Source: Streptomyces sp. VRA16 Mangrove soil (GTDB lineage: Bacteria > Actinomycetota > Actinomycetes > Streptomycetales > Streptomycetaceae). Taken from it: DNA of 64,000 nt. Positions within the stretch are counted from its first letter, which is position 1. Each line of letters begins with the position of its first letter. Below, one piece after another: positions 13,598 to 22,014 of the stretch. The stretch covers positions 248,001 through 312,000 of the forward strand of contig NZ_JAFVLN010000008.1 in assembly GCF_017377775.1 (NCBI RefSeq), in the 5' to 3' direction. The notes under the pieces are model-generated. The model made no database searches, was not told where the DNA came from, and worked only from the letters and a program-made list of their open reading frames with translations. Both the position numbers and the translations under genes were made by a program.

Positions 13598-16338
13598 CAC
13601 GGCGCACCCCCGATCAACGTGAGGAACGCGTCCTCCAACCGCCGGTGCGGCCCAAGAGACTTCACCGGCACATCGAGCCGCACCAACTCCACCAGCAACC
13701 GCGCGGCGGCATCCCCACCGGCCCCGGCCCCGGCCCCGGCCGCAGCCGTACCCGACCCCGGAGTCAGCCGAACCAGCAACCCGTCCTCGACCCGTACCGC
13801 GGACTCCACCCCGGCCAGCGCCGAGACCTTCTCCACGACCGGCTCGGAGACCTCCCCGGCGACCCCGACCAGCAACGTGTCCCCGGAACCGACGATCTGC
13901 TCGACCGGCCCCGCCTGCACGAGCCGCCCCCGGTCCATGACGACCAGATGCGTACAGGACTGCTCGACCTCGGCGAGGAGATGGCTGGAGACGATGACGG
14001 TGCGGCCACCGCGCGCGTACCGGATCATCACCTCGCGCATCTCACGGATCTGCGGCGGATCCAGCCCGTTCGTCGGCTCGTCGAGGATCAGCAGGTCCGG
14101 CAGGCCGAGCATGGCCTGGGCGATGGCGAGCCGCTGCCGCATGCCCTGCGAGTAAGTGCGCACCGCGCGGGCCAGCGCGTCCCCGAGACCCGCGATCTCC
14201 AGGGCCTCCTCCATGTGCGCGTCCTCGGACGGCCGCCCCGTGGCCCGCCAGTACAGCTCCAGGTTCTCCCGCCCCGACAGATGCGGCAGGAACCCCGCGC
14301 CCTCGACGAACGCGCCCACGCGGGAGAGCACCGGCGCCCCCGGCCGGATCGCGTGCCCGAAGACGCGGATCTCCCCCGCGTCGGGCGCGATGAGCCCCAT
14401 GAGCATGCGCAGGGTCGTCGTCTTGCCCGCCCCGTTCGGCCCGAGCAGGCCGAGGACCTGGCCCTTCTCGACCCGGAAGGAGAGGTCACGGACGGCGTAC
14501 CGGTCCGTCGACTTCGCGTACCGCTTGCTCAGATCGGTGATCTGCAACGGGACGTCGGCGAGCGCCGGATCGGGCGCGGGCGCCGTCGTGCGCCGGCGCG
14601 CGGTCAGCAGCAGGCCCGCCGCGACGGCGACCGCCGCCAGCGGCAGCCACCACACCCAGGCGGGCAGCGGCGCGGCCGCGGTCTCCACGTCGGGGGCGAC
14701 GGGCAGGCTCAGGCCGCTGTCCTTGAGGCTCACCCGGTACGTGGCGGGCCGGTCCGGCGACGCGTACCCGAGGTCGGTCGCCGACAGGACGAGGCGCAGC
14801 GTGTGCCCCTTCTGCACCTGGTGGTCGACGGCGGGGAGCGTGAGGGTGACGTCCTTGCCGGCGCCGCCCGCGCCCGTCACCCTTACCGGCGTGACCAGTT
14901 GGGAGGGGAGCACCTGGCGGTTGCTGCCGCCGGGCCCGCTGTCGTAGACCTTCGCGAACAGGACGGCCGTGCCGGTGGACGACTGCACGTGGACCGTGGC
15001 CGTCGGCGACCCGGTGATGCGCACCGACTTCTTCAGCGGCGCCGAGTCGAAGCGCGCGAACTGGCCCGGAAAGTCCAGGGAGGCGCTGACGCCGAGGGAC
15101 GACAGGGAGGACAGCGAGCCGAGGCCCGGCACCGACGAGATCGACGGCGGGCCGCCGCCCGGCGGGTTCTGGAACGTCTCCGTGCCGGACTTCAGCGGCA
15201 CCGCGACCTGCTTCTCGCCGCGCAGCCCCGGATACCGGTCGCCGCTCGCGCCGCGCAGGGTGGCCGCGCCGTCCGTGGAGTCGACGCCGCCGGTGCGGGT
15301 GACGCGGAACGCGGGGCCGGTGTCGACGCCCTTCTCGTCCTTCAGGTAGCGGTCGAACCAGGAGGTCACCCGGCCGCTGAGCCGGTCGGTCTCCATGTCG
15401 CCGCCGTCGTGCCCGCCGTTGATCCAGTCGACGTCGACGGGCGCGTGGTTCGCCGTGATCCGGCGGGCCATGGCGTCGGCCTGCCCGAGCGGGAACAGCG
15501 AGTCGGTCTGGCCCTGCGCGATCAGCGTCGGCACCTTGATGCGGTCGCCGACGGCCGACGGGCTGCGCTCCTCCAGCAGCTTCCGCGCCGCCGCGTCCGG
15601 CTCACCGGCGACGGCCACCCGCTGGTACATGTCGCACAACTGCTTCTGGAACCGGCCGCACTCCAGGCCCGCCTCGCTCGTGCGCGAGCCGATGTCGGCG
15701 GAGCCCGAGGTGAAGAAGATCCCGGCCCACAGCTTCTTGAACACCCCGTCCGGGAACAGGGCGTCCGCGAGGTTCCAGTACGTGATCTGGGGCGCGATGG
15801 CGTCGATCCGCTTGTCGTGACCGGCGGCGAGCAGCGAGACCGCGCCGCCGTACGAGGCGCCGGTCATGCCCACGCGCGGGTCACCCGCCCGGTCGAGCTG
15901 CACCTCCGGGCGCTTCGCCAGCCAGTCGATCAGTCGCGACACATCGGCGACCTCGCCCTTGGGGTCGTTGAGACCGATCTTCCCCGTGGACTTCCCGAAG
16001 CCGCGCGCGGACCACGTGAGCACCGCGTACCCGTGCCGGGCCAGCTTCTCGGCCTCGCTCCGCACATCGGCCTTGCTGCCGCCGAAGCCGTGCGTGAGCA
16101 GCACCGCGGGACGCCGCTTCGCGCTGTCCCCCGCCGTGAAGTACGAGGTGTCGATCCGGACCCCGCCGCCCATCGGCATCATCCGGTCCTGCCGGTGCAC
16201 GGCCGGACCGGCGCCGGAGGATGCCGCGGCGGACCAGGTCCCGGCGCCCGCGAGCACCACAAGGACGGCCACGACGGCGATCCACCATCGCGGCTTTCCG
16301 CGTACTCGCTCGCGCCATACACGCAGTCGTCGATCCAT
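13597..16338 (-). CDS. Fused extracellular alpha/beta hydrolase and ABC ATPase
   Basis: 913 residues in two functional halves. An N-terminal membrane segment (about 19-36) leads to an S15/CocE-type hydrolase domain with nucleophile Ser162 in GASYGG, Asp279 in GQTDSLF and His310 in NGGHDGG, then an X-Pro peptidase-like C-terminal beta domain to about 545. A second membrane segment (558-580) returns to the cytoplasm, followed by an ABC ATPase (597-913) with Walker A GPNGAGKTT, signature YSQGMRQR and Walker B LLILDEP. With the downstream ABC-2 permease this predicts a transporter whose ATPase carries a surface hydrolase. The start is ATG with a weak upstream signal. The substrate is unknown. Confidence 0.85.
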   Translation of the reverse strand: MDRRLRVWRERVRGKPRWWIAVVAVLVVLAGAGTWSAAASSGAGPAVHRQDRMMPMGGGVRIDTSYFTAGDSAKRRPAVLLTHGFGGSKADVRSEAEKLARHGYAVLTWSARGFGKSTGKIGLNDPKGEVADVSRLIDWLAKRPEVQLDRAGDPRVGMTGASYGGAVSLLAAGHDKRIDAIAPQITYWNLADALFPDGVFKKLWAGIFFTSGSADIGSRTSEAGLECGRFQKQLCDMYQRVAVAGEPDAAARKLLEERSPSAVGDRIKVPTLIAQGQTDSLFPLGQADAMARRITANHAPVDVDWINGGHDGGDMETDRLSGRVTSWFDRYLKDEKGVDTGPAFRVTRTGGVDSTDGAATLRGASGDRYPGLRGEKQVAVPLKSGTETFQNPPGGGPPSISSVPGLGSLSSLSSLGVSASLDFPGQFARFDSAPLKKSVRITGSPTATVHVQSSTGTAVLFAKVYDSGPGGSNRQVLPSQLVTPVRVTGAGGAGKDVTLTLPAVDHQVQKGHTLRLVLSATDLGYASPDRPATYRVSLKDSGLSLPVAPDVETAAAPLPAWVWWLPLAAVAVAAGLLLTARRRTTAPAPDPALADVPLQITDLSKRYAKSTDRYAVRDLSFRVEKGQVLGLLGPNGAGKTTTLRMLMGLIAPDAGEIRVFGHAIRPGAPVLSRVGAFVEGAGFLPHLSGRENLELYWRATGRPSEDAHMEEALEIAGLGDALARAVRTYSQGMRQRLAIAQAMLGLPDLLILDEPTNGLDPPQIREMREVMIRYARGGRTVIVSSHLLAEVEQSCTHLVVMDRGRLVQAGPVEQIVGSGDTLLVGVAGEVSEPVVEKVSALAGVESAVRVEDGLLVRLTPGSGTAAAGAGAGAGGDAAARLLVELVRLDVPVKSLGPHRRLEDAFLTLIGGAP

Positions 16339-16743
16339 GTCTCAACGGTAGGGGTCGCCACCGACAGTCACCGCCGTCCCCGGTCTGAACCGGCAGACCT
16401 CCCCGGGGAGTACGACGCCGACCGCGCCTACCGCAGGCGCGGTACGACTGTCCCGGCCCGTCCCGGGCGCGGGTCACTCGCGCCTGCCCCCAACCACGCC
16501 CCGAAAACCGTGCGTGGGCCCCATCACCATGCCGGTCACGATGCCCGTCACCCGCCGGTCACCATGCCCGTCACCAAGCCGGTCGCCGCACCCGTCACCA
16601 AGCCGGTCGCCGCACCCGTCACCACGCCGACCGCCGCACCCGTCACCACGCCGACCGCCGCACCCGTCACCACGCCGACCGCCACGCCTACGACCGCGGC
16701 CGGGGTCCTTTCCCACCGGGCCGCCGTGCTGTGGACTTCCCCC
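16339..16743. other. Divergent intergenic region with tandem repeats
   Basis: 405 bp between the divergent fusion gene and the GNAT gene. The left half should hold the fusion-gene promoter, but I see no clear -35/-10 pair; the right half is filled by a 24-bp tandem repeat. No convincing gene is present on either strand. Confidence 0.6.
16527..16686. repeat. 24-bp tandem repeat upstream of the GNAT gene
   Basis: Five clear 24-bp units from 16567 to 16686: two identical copies of CCCGTCACCAAGCCGGTCGC plus CGCA, then three ending ACCGCCGCA or ACCGCCACG. Degraded copies precede them from about 16527. The array is in frame with the GNAT gene downstream and would encode a PVTxPxAA repeat if translated. 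Confidence 0.9.
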
Positions 16744-17178
16744 ATGCGTATCGTCCGAGCCACCACGACCGCCCAACTCCTCGCGGCGAGCCCCCTGTTC
16801 GACGCCCCGGCCCGCGAGGGCTGGGCCGCGGACTTCCTCGCCGCTCCCGGCCACCACCTCTATCTCGCGTACGCACAGGGCGGCGCCGGGGAGCCGGTGG
16901 GCTTCATCAGCGGCGTCGAGACGGTCCACCCCGACAAGGGGCGCGAGATGTTCCTCTACGAACTCGCGGTCGCCGAGCCGTACCGGCGGCGCGGCATCGC
17001 CCGTGCCCTGATCCGCACGCTCGCCGACGTGGCGGCCGGGCTCGGCTGCTACGACATGTGGGTCGGCGTGGACACGGACAACGACGCGGCGCTCGCCGCG
17101 TACCGCAGTGCGGGCGGCACGGACGAGGGCCCGTGCCAAGTGATCACCTGGGCCTTCGGTGGCGCCCCGGCCGAGTGA
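16744..17178 (+). CDS. GNAT acetyltransferase, AAC(3)-I-like
   Basis: 144-residue Gcn5-related N-acetyltransferase. The acetyl-CoA pyrophosphate loop is visible as ELAVAEPYRRRGIARALI (about residues 75-92), and the layout up to WVGVDTDNDAALAAYRSAGG resembles aminoglycoside 3-N-acetyltransferases of type I. A real resistance role cannot be claimed from this. The ATG lacks a good Shine-Dalgarno. The frame runs open upstream through the 24-bp repeat to an ATG at 16564, which would add 60 residues of proline/threonine repeat; I prefer the conserved-domain start. Confidence 0.8.
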   Translation: MRIVRATTTAQLLAASPLFDAPAREGWAADFLAAPGHHLYLAYAQGGAGEPVGFISGVETVHPDKGREMFLYELAVAEPYRRRGIARALIRTLADVAAGLGCYDMWVGVDTDNDAALAAYRSAGGTDEGPCQVITWAFGGAPAE

Positions 17179-17199
17179 TCGGCACAGACTCCGTGCCCA

Positions 17200-17219
17200 C
17201 TCTGCAAGCGCTCGCAGAG
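17200..17219. terminator. Weak hairpin between convergent genes
   Basis: CTCTGC / GCAGAG, a 6-bp stem with an 8-nt loop, between the GNAT gene and the last gene of the type VII-like operon. A plausible but weak bidirectional terminator. Confidence 0.3.
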
Positions 17220-17307
17220 CTGCGCCAACCCCGGGTCGGGGCGCTGGCGCTGGCCGTGGAGGTGGCGGGGAATGAGTCGTTGCGGGTGGGGAGGGTGGTG
17301 GAGACGG

Positions 17308-17838
17308 TCATGCCGTGCAACCAAACTTCTTCGTCTGCGCGGGAACGAAGTCATTGACGAACCGTTGAAGCTTCTTGTAACCCTTCGGGGATTCGTCGAT
17401 GCCCTCCCCGCTCAAGCGGATGTTGAAGTCCATGTACGAAGAGCCCTTGTCGCAGTGCGCTTCCACGATCGCCCGGTCACTGCCGATAACGCCTGCACCG
17501 GGGAAGGGCATGTCCCTCGTGGCGGCGTTCCCGTACTTCTTCGCGACGGCAGGCCAGTCAACCGGTTCGGGTTTCTTTTCGTACTTCAGAATCGTCGCGG
17601 AGATCACGACTTTTCCGTCCACCTTCACCAAGCAGGTCGCACCTGTCTGGCTCTGGAGCGTCTCGTAGCTCTGCTGCAATTCGTCGCCGGACGGCAGGAG
17701 CGGGGACAGCGCGGACTTTGAAACAGGGATCTTGCACAGCTCGTTGGGTATAGCGAGATCCTCGCTGCTGCAGCCAGCGGCTCCGGCGCAGATGAGGACA
17801 CCGAGCGCGAACGCGCTGCCTCGCTTCGTGACCTTCAC
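17308..17838 (-). CDS. Secreted lipoprotein of the type VII-like operon
   Basis: 176 residues from a GTG that overlaps the upstream stop by one base (TAGTG), with AGGAG 7 nt before it. The signal peptide ends in a lipobox (GAAGC). Besides the lipobox cysteine there are four more (in ELCKIP, ATCLV, AHCDK and the C-terminal FGCTA), suggesting two disulfides in an extracellular domain. It recalls small lipoproteins of the DUF3558 kind found near ESX genes, but I cannot assign the family firmly. As the last gene of the operon it probably works at the cell surface with the secreted proteins. Confidence 0.7.
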   Translation of the reverse strand: MKVTKRGSAFALGVLICAGAAGCSSEDLAIPNELCKIPVSKSALSPLLPSGDELQQSYETLQSQTGATCLVKVDGKVVISATILKYEKKPEPVDWPAVAKKYGNAATRDMPFPGAGVIGSDRAIVEAHCDKGSSYMDFNIRLSGEGIDESPKGYKKLQRFVNDFVPAQTKKFGCTA

Positions 17839-20123
17839 TACTGATCTCCTGCCAGCCCGTCCGCGAGCTTGTTGCCATCGTTGGCAGCTGCGGCGATTTG
17901 CTTGTACACCCCGTCGTCGGGAGAGTAACCGGTGTGTGTCGACGCCCAGTCGGTATTGGCCGCATGCCACTGGTCCGCGATCGCATTGAGCTGGTTCTTG
18001 CGTGTCTCGTACGTCGCTTGGTTGTTGTCGGTGAGCTCGTCGGCCTGATGCTGTTGCTCGTCCATGATCCAGGCAGTGGTGACCACGTCGGCTCCGCGTT
18101 GGGCTATGTCGCCCACACCTGGGATGAAGTTCAGCAGTGCGCCGGACGCGTGGTAGCTCCACGCCTTGTCCCAGGTGTAGTCGTGCTGGTCGCCCTTGAG
18201 GGCGTTGTAACGGGCCTCCTCCATGAAACCGACGGCGTAGCCGGCCGAGTTCAGTGTGTCCTCGGGCGCTCGCGAGGCGTCGTTGATGTCCGAGGTGATG
18301 GCGTAGTTCATCCCCTCGTGCAACAGACCGTAGGAGTGCTCACTCCGTGACACCTGCTTCGTGACCTCCATGACCTGCCCGGGGTCCAGGTTGACACCAC
18401 TGGCATCAAGACGTTTGCCGCTCGGATCGCTCATCGCGACGTAGACCTCGTCACCATGGCTGGTCATGATTTTGGCCATGCTGTCGCGGAGGTTGGCGGG
18501 CATGTCATCGCCCTGATCCGCGAACGTGGACAGCGCGGAGCGGAAGATGCGGTCGTTGGTCGCGGTGTGGTGATCGGGACCGGGCGCGTTGCTGTTCGGG
18601 TCGTGGCCGGTTGCGGCCGCGGTGAGGGCGTCGCCCAAGCCCCTGCGGTTGTCATCGTCCAGTTTCGCTCCGGCGTCCACTTCGACGTTGCCGCCGATAC
18701 CTTCGCCGCGGGTCTGGTTGATGAGGTCCCAGTCGCGGCTGCCCTCCCCGTTGCCAACGAGGTAGTCGAAGTGTTCCTTGCCGTAGGCGGTGCCGGTGTC
18801 AAGGTAGTGGGCCGCGCCCTCAGGGGTACGGGACATGACTTCGAGGGAGGCGTCGACGGGGTCGTTGGCGAACCAGCCGCCGTTGTCCTTGCCGGTGAAC
18901 CCGGCTCCGTACAGGTTCCAGATTCCGGGCTGTTCCTTCTCCATCCGGATCATGTCGTCAGTGACGGCCGAGGTGAACTCCGGGTCGAAGTCGTTGTGCC
19001 CCTGCTTCATCATCGTCGCCAACAACTGGTAGCCACGGACCTGTTGACCGTGTCCCTTGGCTGTGGGACTGCTGATGGCGTCGCCGGCCACCTTCAGGTC
19101 GTACTTGTCGTCGCCGACCTCCCGCAGTCCATCGCGCCAGGAGCGATAGAACTTCGAGTCGTCGCTCTGGAGCCAGTTGAGCATCGCATCGTTGTAGGCG
19201 CGGCTCCCGTACTTCAACGTCCTGCCGTTCGCATCCCTGAAGTCCGGGACGTTCGTGGCAGTAGCCAGGGAATCGGCGATGCCGCCGTTGATCGTGAGGT
19301 AGGTCTTCTTGTTGCCTGTGTCGTCGGAGTAGGCGAGGTCGTCGAGACCGGCGGTCAGCTTCAGCGCCTTGTCCGGGCCGAGGGAGTCGAGGAAGGTCTG
19401 GCTGAAGATCTTGTCGTCGGAGTTGTCGCGCATCAAGCGCTCCCACTCCGCCGGGTCGCTCGGCTTCTTGCCCGCCAGGATCTCGTCGGCGTACGCCTTG
19501 GCCTCTCGGGCCTCGTACACCTCGATGTCGCCAACTGCTTTGCCGTTGAACGTGTGCCCCTGTCCCAGGGCAGCGTCTGCCATCCGCCCGAACAGGTCCT
19601 TGATCCCGGCCGCCTCCCGCAGGGCGAGTTTCACGCCCTGATCAGCGTCGTCGACGGCCCGTACCGCTTCCTTGATCTTCTTGGTCCAGGCTTCTTCGGC
19701 CTTCTTGGCCTTGGAGACGTACTCGCCGTAGTTCTCGTCGTGCCGGTACGGGGTCAGCTTGCTGTAGTCGTAAAGGGCTTCGCCCTGCGCATTCACCGTC
19801 AGATCGTTCTTCCCCGCCCCCTCAACGATGCGCTTGACCTCGTTGATGAGGTGCGTGAACTGGCCGTGGGCATCGCGCAGCAGCGAGGCGATGGCGCGGG
19901 CTTCCTTCTGGGCGTCCTGGTACTGCCGGCTCGTCGCGGCGAACTGGGCGTGGGCTGCTGTGGCGGCCTCACCCTTCCAGGTTCCGCCGGTGGCCACCTT
20001 CAACACCTTGCTGTTGTAGACGCCCTCAACGTCTTTCAGGCCATCGGCCATGTCGTCCCACGCTGTGGCCGTCGTGGTCAGCGCGCCGATGTTGATGGTG
20101 GTGACGTCCTGGTAGGTGAGCAT
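17838..20123 (-). CDS. Large WXG100-like type VII secretion candidate (DUF6571-like)
   Basis: 761 residues. The first 110 form long helices with a W-x-G turn (GGTWKGEAA) and a following helical hairpin, as in ESX/WXG100 proteins. A long hydrophilic body of about 600 residues follows, of the kind annotated as DUF6571/TPR-like in Streptomyces, with a hydrophobic patch ASGALLNFIPGVGDIAQRGA near the end. There is no Sec signal peptide. It is the largest product of the operon and the best candidate for a secreted effector or structural factor. No catalytic motif was recognised. Start ATG; the Shine-Dalgarno is weak. Confidence 0.7.
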   Translation of the reverse strand: MLTYQDVTTINIGALTTTATAWDDMADGLKDVEGVYNSKVLKVATGGTWKGEAATAAHAQFAATSRQYQDAQKEARAIASLLRDAHGQFTHLINEVKRIVEGAGKNDLTVNAQGEALYDYSKLTPYRHDENYGEYVSKAKKAEEAWTKKIKEAVRAVDDADQGVKLALREAAGIKDLFGRMADAALGQGHTFNGKAVGDIEVYEAREAKAYADEILAGKKPSDPAEWERLMRDNSDDKIFSQTFLDSLGPDKALKLTAGLDDLAYSDDTGNKKTYLTINGGIADSLATATNVPDFRDANGRTLKYGSRAYNDAMLNWLQSDDSKFYRSWRDGLREVGDDKYDLKVAGDAISSPTAKGHGQQVRGYQLLATMMKQGHNDFDPEFTSAVTDDMIRMEKEQPGIWNLYGAGFTGKDNGGWFANDPVDASLEVMSRTPEGAAHYLDTGTAYGKEHFDYLVGNGEGSRDWDLINQTRGEGIGGNVEVDAGAKLDDDNRRGLGDALTAAATGHDPNSNAPGPDHHTATNDRIFRSALSTFADQGDDMPANLRDSMAKIMTSHGDEVYVAMSDPSGKRLDASGVNLDPGQVMEVTKQVSRSEHSYGLLHEGMNYAITSDINDASRAPEDTLNSAGYAVGFMEEARYNALKGDQHDYTWDKAWSYHASGALLNFIPGVGDIAQRGADVVTTAWIMDEQQHQADELTDNNQATYETRKNQLNAIADQWHAANTDWASTHTGYSPDDGVYKQIAAAANDGNKLADGLAGDQ

Positions 20124-20174
20124 GCCCGCCCCGATTCCCCGTTCCCCGTTGCCGCGTTACTGGTTGCTGCTGAT

Positions 20175-20624
20175 TCAGGCTTCGCGTCGTGCTGCACGTC
20201 CCGGGGCGACCTGTGCGATCTCGGTCATCACACCGGTGTCGACGTAGTGGAACTCGTCGTTGGCCCTGGCCAGCGCCGACTGGTCGTTCGCCAGACGGTC
20301 CTTGAGGTTCTTGACCTGGCGCTGCCACTCCTGGTGGGCGTCCGCGAGGCCGTCGGCGGTGGCCCAGCCGGAGAAGGTGCGGACGGTGCTGCCCGATGGC
20401 TCCTGAGCGCGGTCCCCGGCCGTGTCCGTGTCCGGGCGAATCGTTTGCTCCAGGGCGGTGACAGCCGCCTTCTTACCGGTCGGATCCGTTTGCAGGGGTG
20501 GCACGACTGCGGCCGGTGCGGCCCCGCCGCCGTCGGGAACGCTGTTCAACCGCGTGTGCTGCGACGCCTCTCCCGCGCGGCCCCGAGCGTCCGCTTTCAA
20601 CTGCTCCCACTCATCCCACGCCAT
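20175..20624 (-). CDS. Small WXG100-like helical protein
   Basis: 149 residues. The start MAWDEWEQLKADA has GGGAGG 8 nt upstream and lies 2 nt after the mycosin stop. A proline/glycine-rich centre is followed by a helical segment FSGWATADGLADAHQEW...LANDQSALARANDEF, a shape used by WXG100-related partners. No signal peptide is present. It may pair with the 761-residue protein encoded 51 bp downstream, as ESX partners usually do (inference). Function is otherwise unknown. Confidence 0.65.
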   Translation of the reverse strand: MAWDEWEQLKADARGRAGEASQHTRLNSVPDGGGAAPAAVVPPLQTDPTGKKAAVTALEQTIRPDTDTAGDRAQEPSGSTVRTFSGWATADGLADAHQEWQRQVKNLKDRLANDQSALARANDEFHYVDTGVMTEIAQVAPGRAARREA

Positions 20625-20626
20625 GG

Positions 20627-21994
20627 CTAGGGCCTCCCCGTGTGGTTGTTCTCCTGCTGATACGGCCACTGCTGTCCGCCCGGAGCCGGAGAACCGGTCG
20701 GTCCTGGCCCACTCTGCGGCCGTCCGCCCACGTACGGCTGCTGGGCCGACGGCTGCCATCCCGGTGCGGCCGCCGACGCGGTGGTGTTCTGTCGTCGGCG
20801 GCTGCGCAAGGCGGCTACGACCAGGCCGCCCCCGACCAGCGCCACGGCCCCGACTCCGCCCAGAATCCACGGCAAGGGGTTCATGCCCTCGTCACCGGCG
20901 GCCACGGCCGGTGACGGATCGTTCTTGGGCGGCTTGGCAGCTGAGCCCTCCGACGCCGTCGAGCCCCCGTACGAGAAGTCGGGCAGCGGGTACTGGTCCG
21001 CCGGGCCCGGCTCGCCGGGGTCGCTGAGTGCGATGCGCGGGCGGATGGCGCCGTAGCCGATCTCGTCGGTCCGCTTCTTACCGCTGACCGGGCCGCTCGC
21101 CGTGTTGAGCATGACCCGGAGAACCTGGTTGTTCGTCCAGTTGGGGTGCTTGGACCAGATCAGGGCGGCGGAGGCGGAGGCGAGGGCGGTGGCGTCGCTG
21201 GTGCCGTGGGATTTGCAGAGGCCGGTTTTGCCGTTGCAGGTACGAATCATTTCGTCGCCGGGAGCGACCACGTCAACCTGCGGGCCGTGCTGGGACTCGG
21301 CGGTCCTCTTGAGGTCTTGACCGATGGCGCCGACACCCACGACGCCAGGCGTGGCTGCCGGGTACTCAACGTCGTTGGCGGCATCGCCCGAGTTACCCAC
21401 ACCAGCGAAAATCAGTTTGTTCTTCGACAGCGCATAGGCGACGGCGTCGTCCAACTGGCTCGACGTCTCCGCCTTGGCCAGCGAGACATTGATGACCTTG
21501 GCATCCGTATCAGCGGCATAGTGGATGGCCTTCGCGATGGCCGTCGCGTAGTTGTCCTGGTTGCCGTCCTCGCGGTTCCGTTCCATGTAGTCCGGGACGC
21601 GTACGGGAAGAATCTTCGCTCCCGGAGCCAGTCCGTACGATCCGGACGCAGCACCCTTCTTCCCCGTCCCCGCGATGAACACGGCCATGCCCGTGCCGTG
21701 GCCGTTGTAGTCCGTGTGCTCGTCCCCGGCCAGGGTCGAGAAGTCCTTTCCCGGCAGCACCTGCCCGCGCAGGTCAGGGAGTTCAGGGTCAACGCCCGTG
21801 TCCAGGACTGCGACCGTGACCCCCATGCCCGTGCTCGTCTTCCACATCTGCTCCGCGCGCATGGCGTCCAGGTACCACTGACGGTCACGGACGGTCTCGG
21901 CCTGCGCAGCCGGTACGGCGAAGCCCGCGAGCGCAAGCCCGGTGAGGACCGGCACGAGACACAGCCGACGGACCTGCTTGGTACGGGAACCCAT
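20627..21994 (-). CDS. mycP: Mycosin-type subtilisin protease (S8)
   Basis: 455-residue membrane-anchored serine protease. A signal peptide (to about residue 32, AAQA) precedes the subtilisin domain with Asp65 in VLDTGVD, His99 in NGHGTGM and Ser266 in SHGTSDATALASA. A proline-rich stretch leads to a single C-terminal membrane helix (WILGGVGAVALVGGGLVV) and a short basic cytoplasmic tail. This is the mycosin plan; mycosins sit at the type VII secretion channel and process substrates. The ATG with AAAGGA 5 nt upstream was chosen over a GTG 18 nt earlier. All three catalytic residues are present. Confidence 0.9.
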   Translation of the reverse strand: MGSRTKQVRRLCLVPVLTGLALAGFAVPAAQAETVRDRQWYLDAMRAEQMWKTSTGMGVTVAVLDTGVDPELPDLRGQVLPGKDFSTLAGDEHTDYNGHGTGMAVFIAGTGKKGAASGSYGLAPGAKILPVRVPDYMERNREDGNQDNYATAIAKAIHYAADTDAKVINVSLAKAETSSQLDDAVAYALSKNKLIFAGVGNSGDAANDVEYPAATPGVVGVGAIGQDLKRTAESQHGPQVDVVAPGDEMIRTCNGKTGLCKSHGTSDATALASASAALIWSKHPNWTNNQVLRVMLNTASGPVSGKKRTDEIGYGAIRPRIALSDPGEPGPADQYPLPDFSYGGSTASEGSAAKPPKNDPSPAVAAGDEGMNPLPWILGGVGAVALVGGGLVVAALRSRRRQNTTASAAAPGWQPSAQQPYVGGRPQSGPGPTGSPAPGGQQWPYQQENNHTGRP

Positions 21995-22014
21995 GGTCAT
22001 CCTTTGTGTCACGG

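Noticed and set aside
13113..13607. Extension of the ABC-2 permease by 165 residues through the tandem array
   Set aside because: The frame is open but made of repeat sequence without a ribosome site; the ATG at 13112 has GGAGGA at good spacing and gives a normal permease.
16564..16743. 60-residue repeat extension of the GNAT protein as the default start
   Set aside because: No Shine-Dalgarno at 16564 and the GNAT fold starts at 16744. Kept only as a question in the findings.
12778..17178. A plus-strand open frame of about 1,466 codons
   Set aside because: It runs antisense to the hydrolase-ATPase fusion and the permease, which have clear motifs, and its product is low-complexity. Only its last 144 codons, the GNAT gene, are real. 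Long antisense frames are common at this GC content.
16744..17178. Firm call of an aminoglycoside resistance gene
   Set aside because: The fold resembles AAC(3)-I, but GNAT families are broad and nothing else in the region supports resistance.
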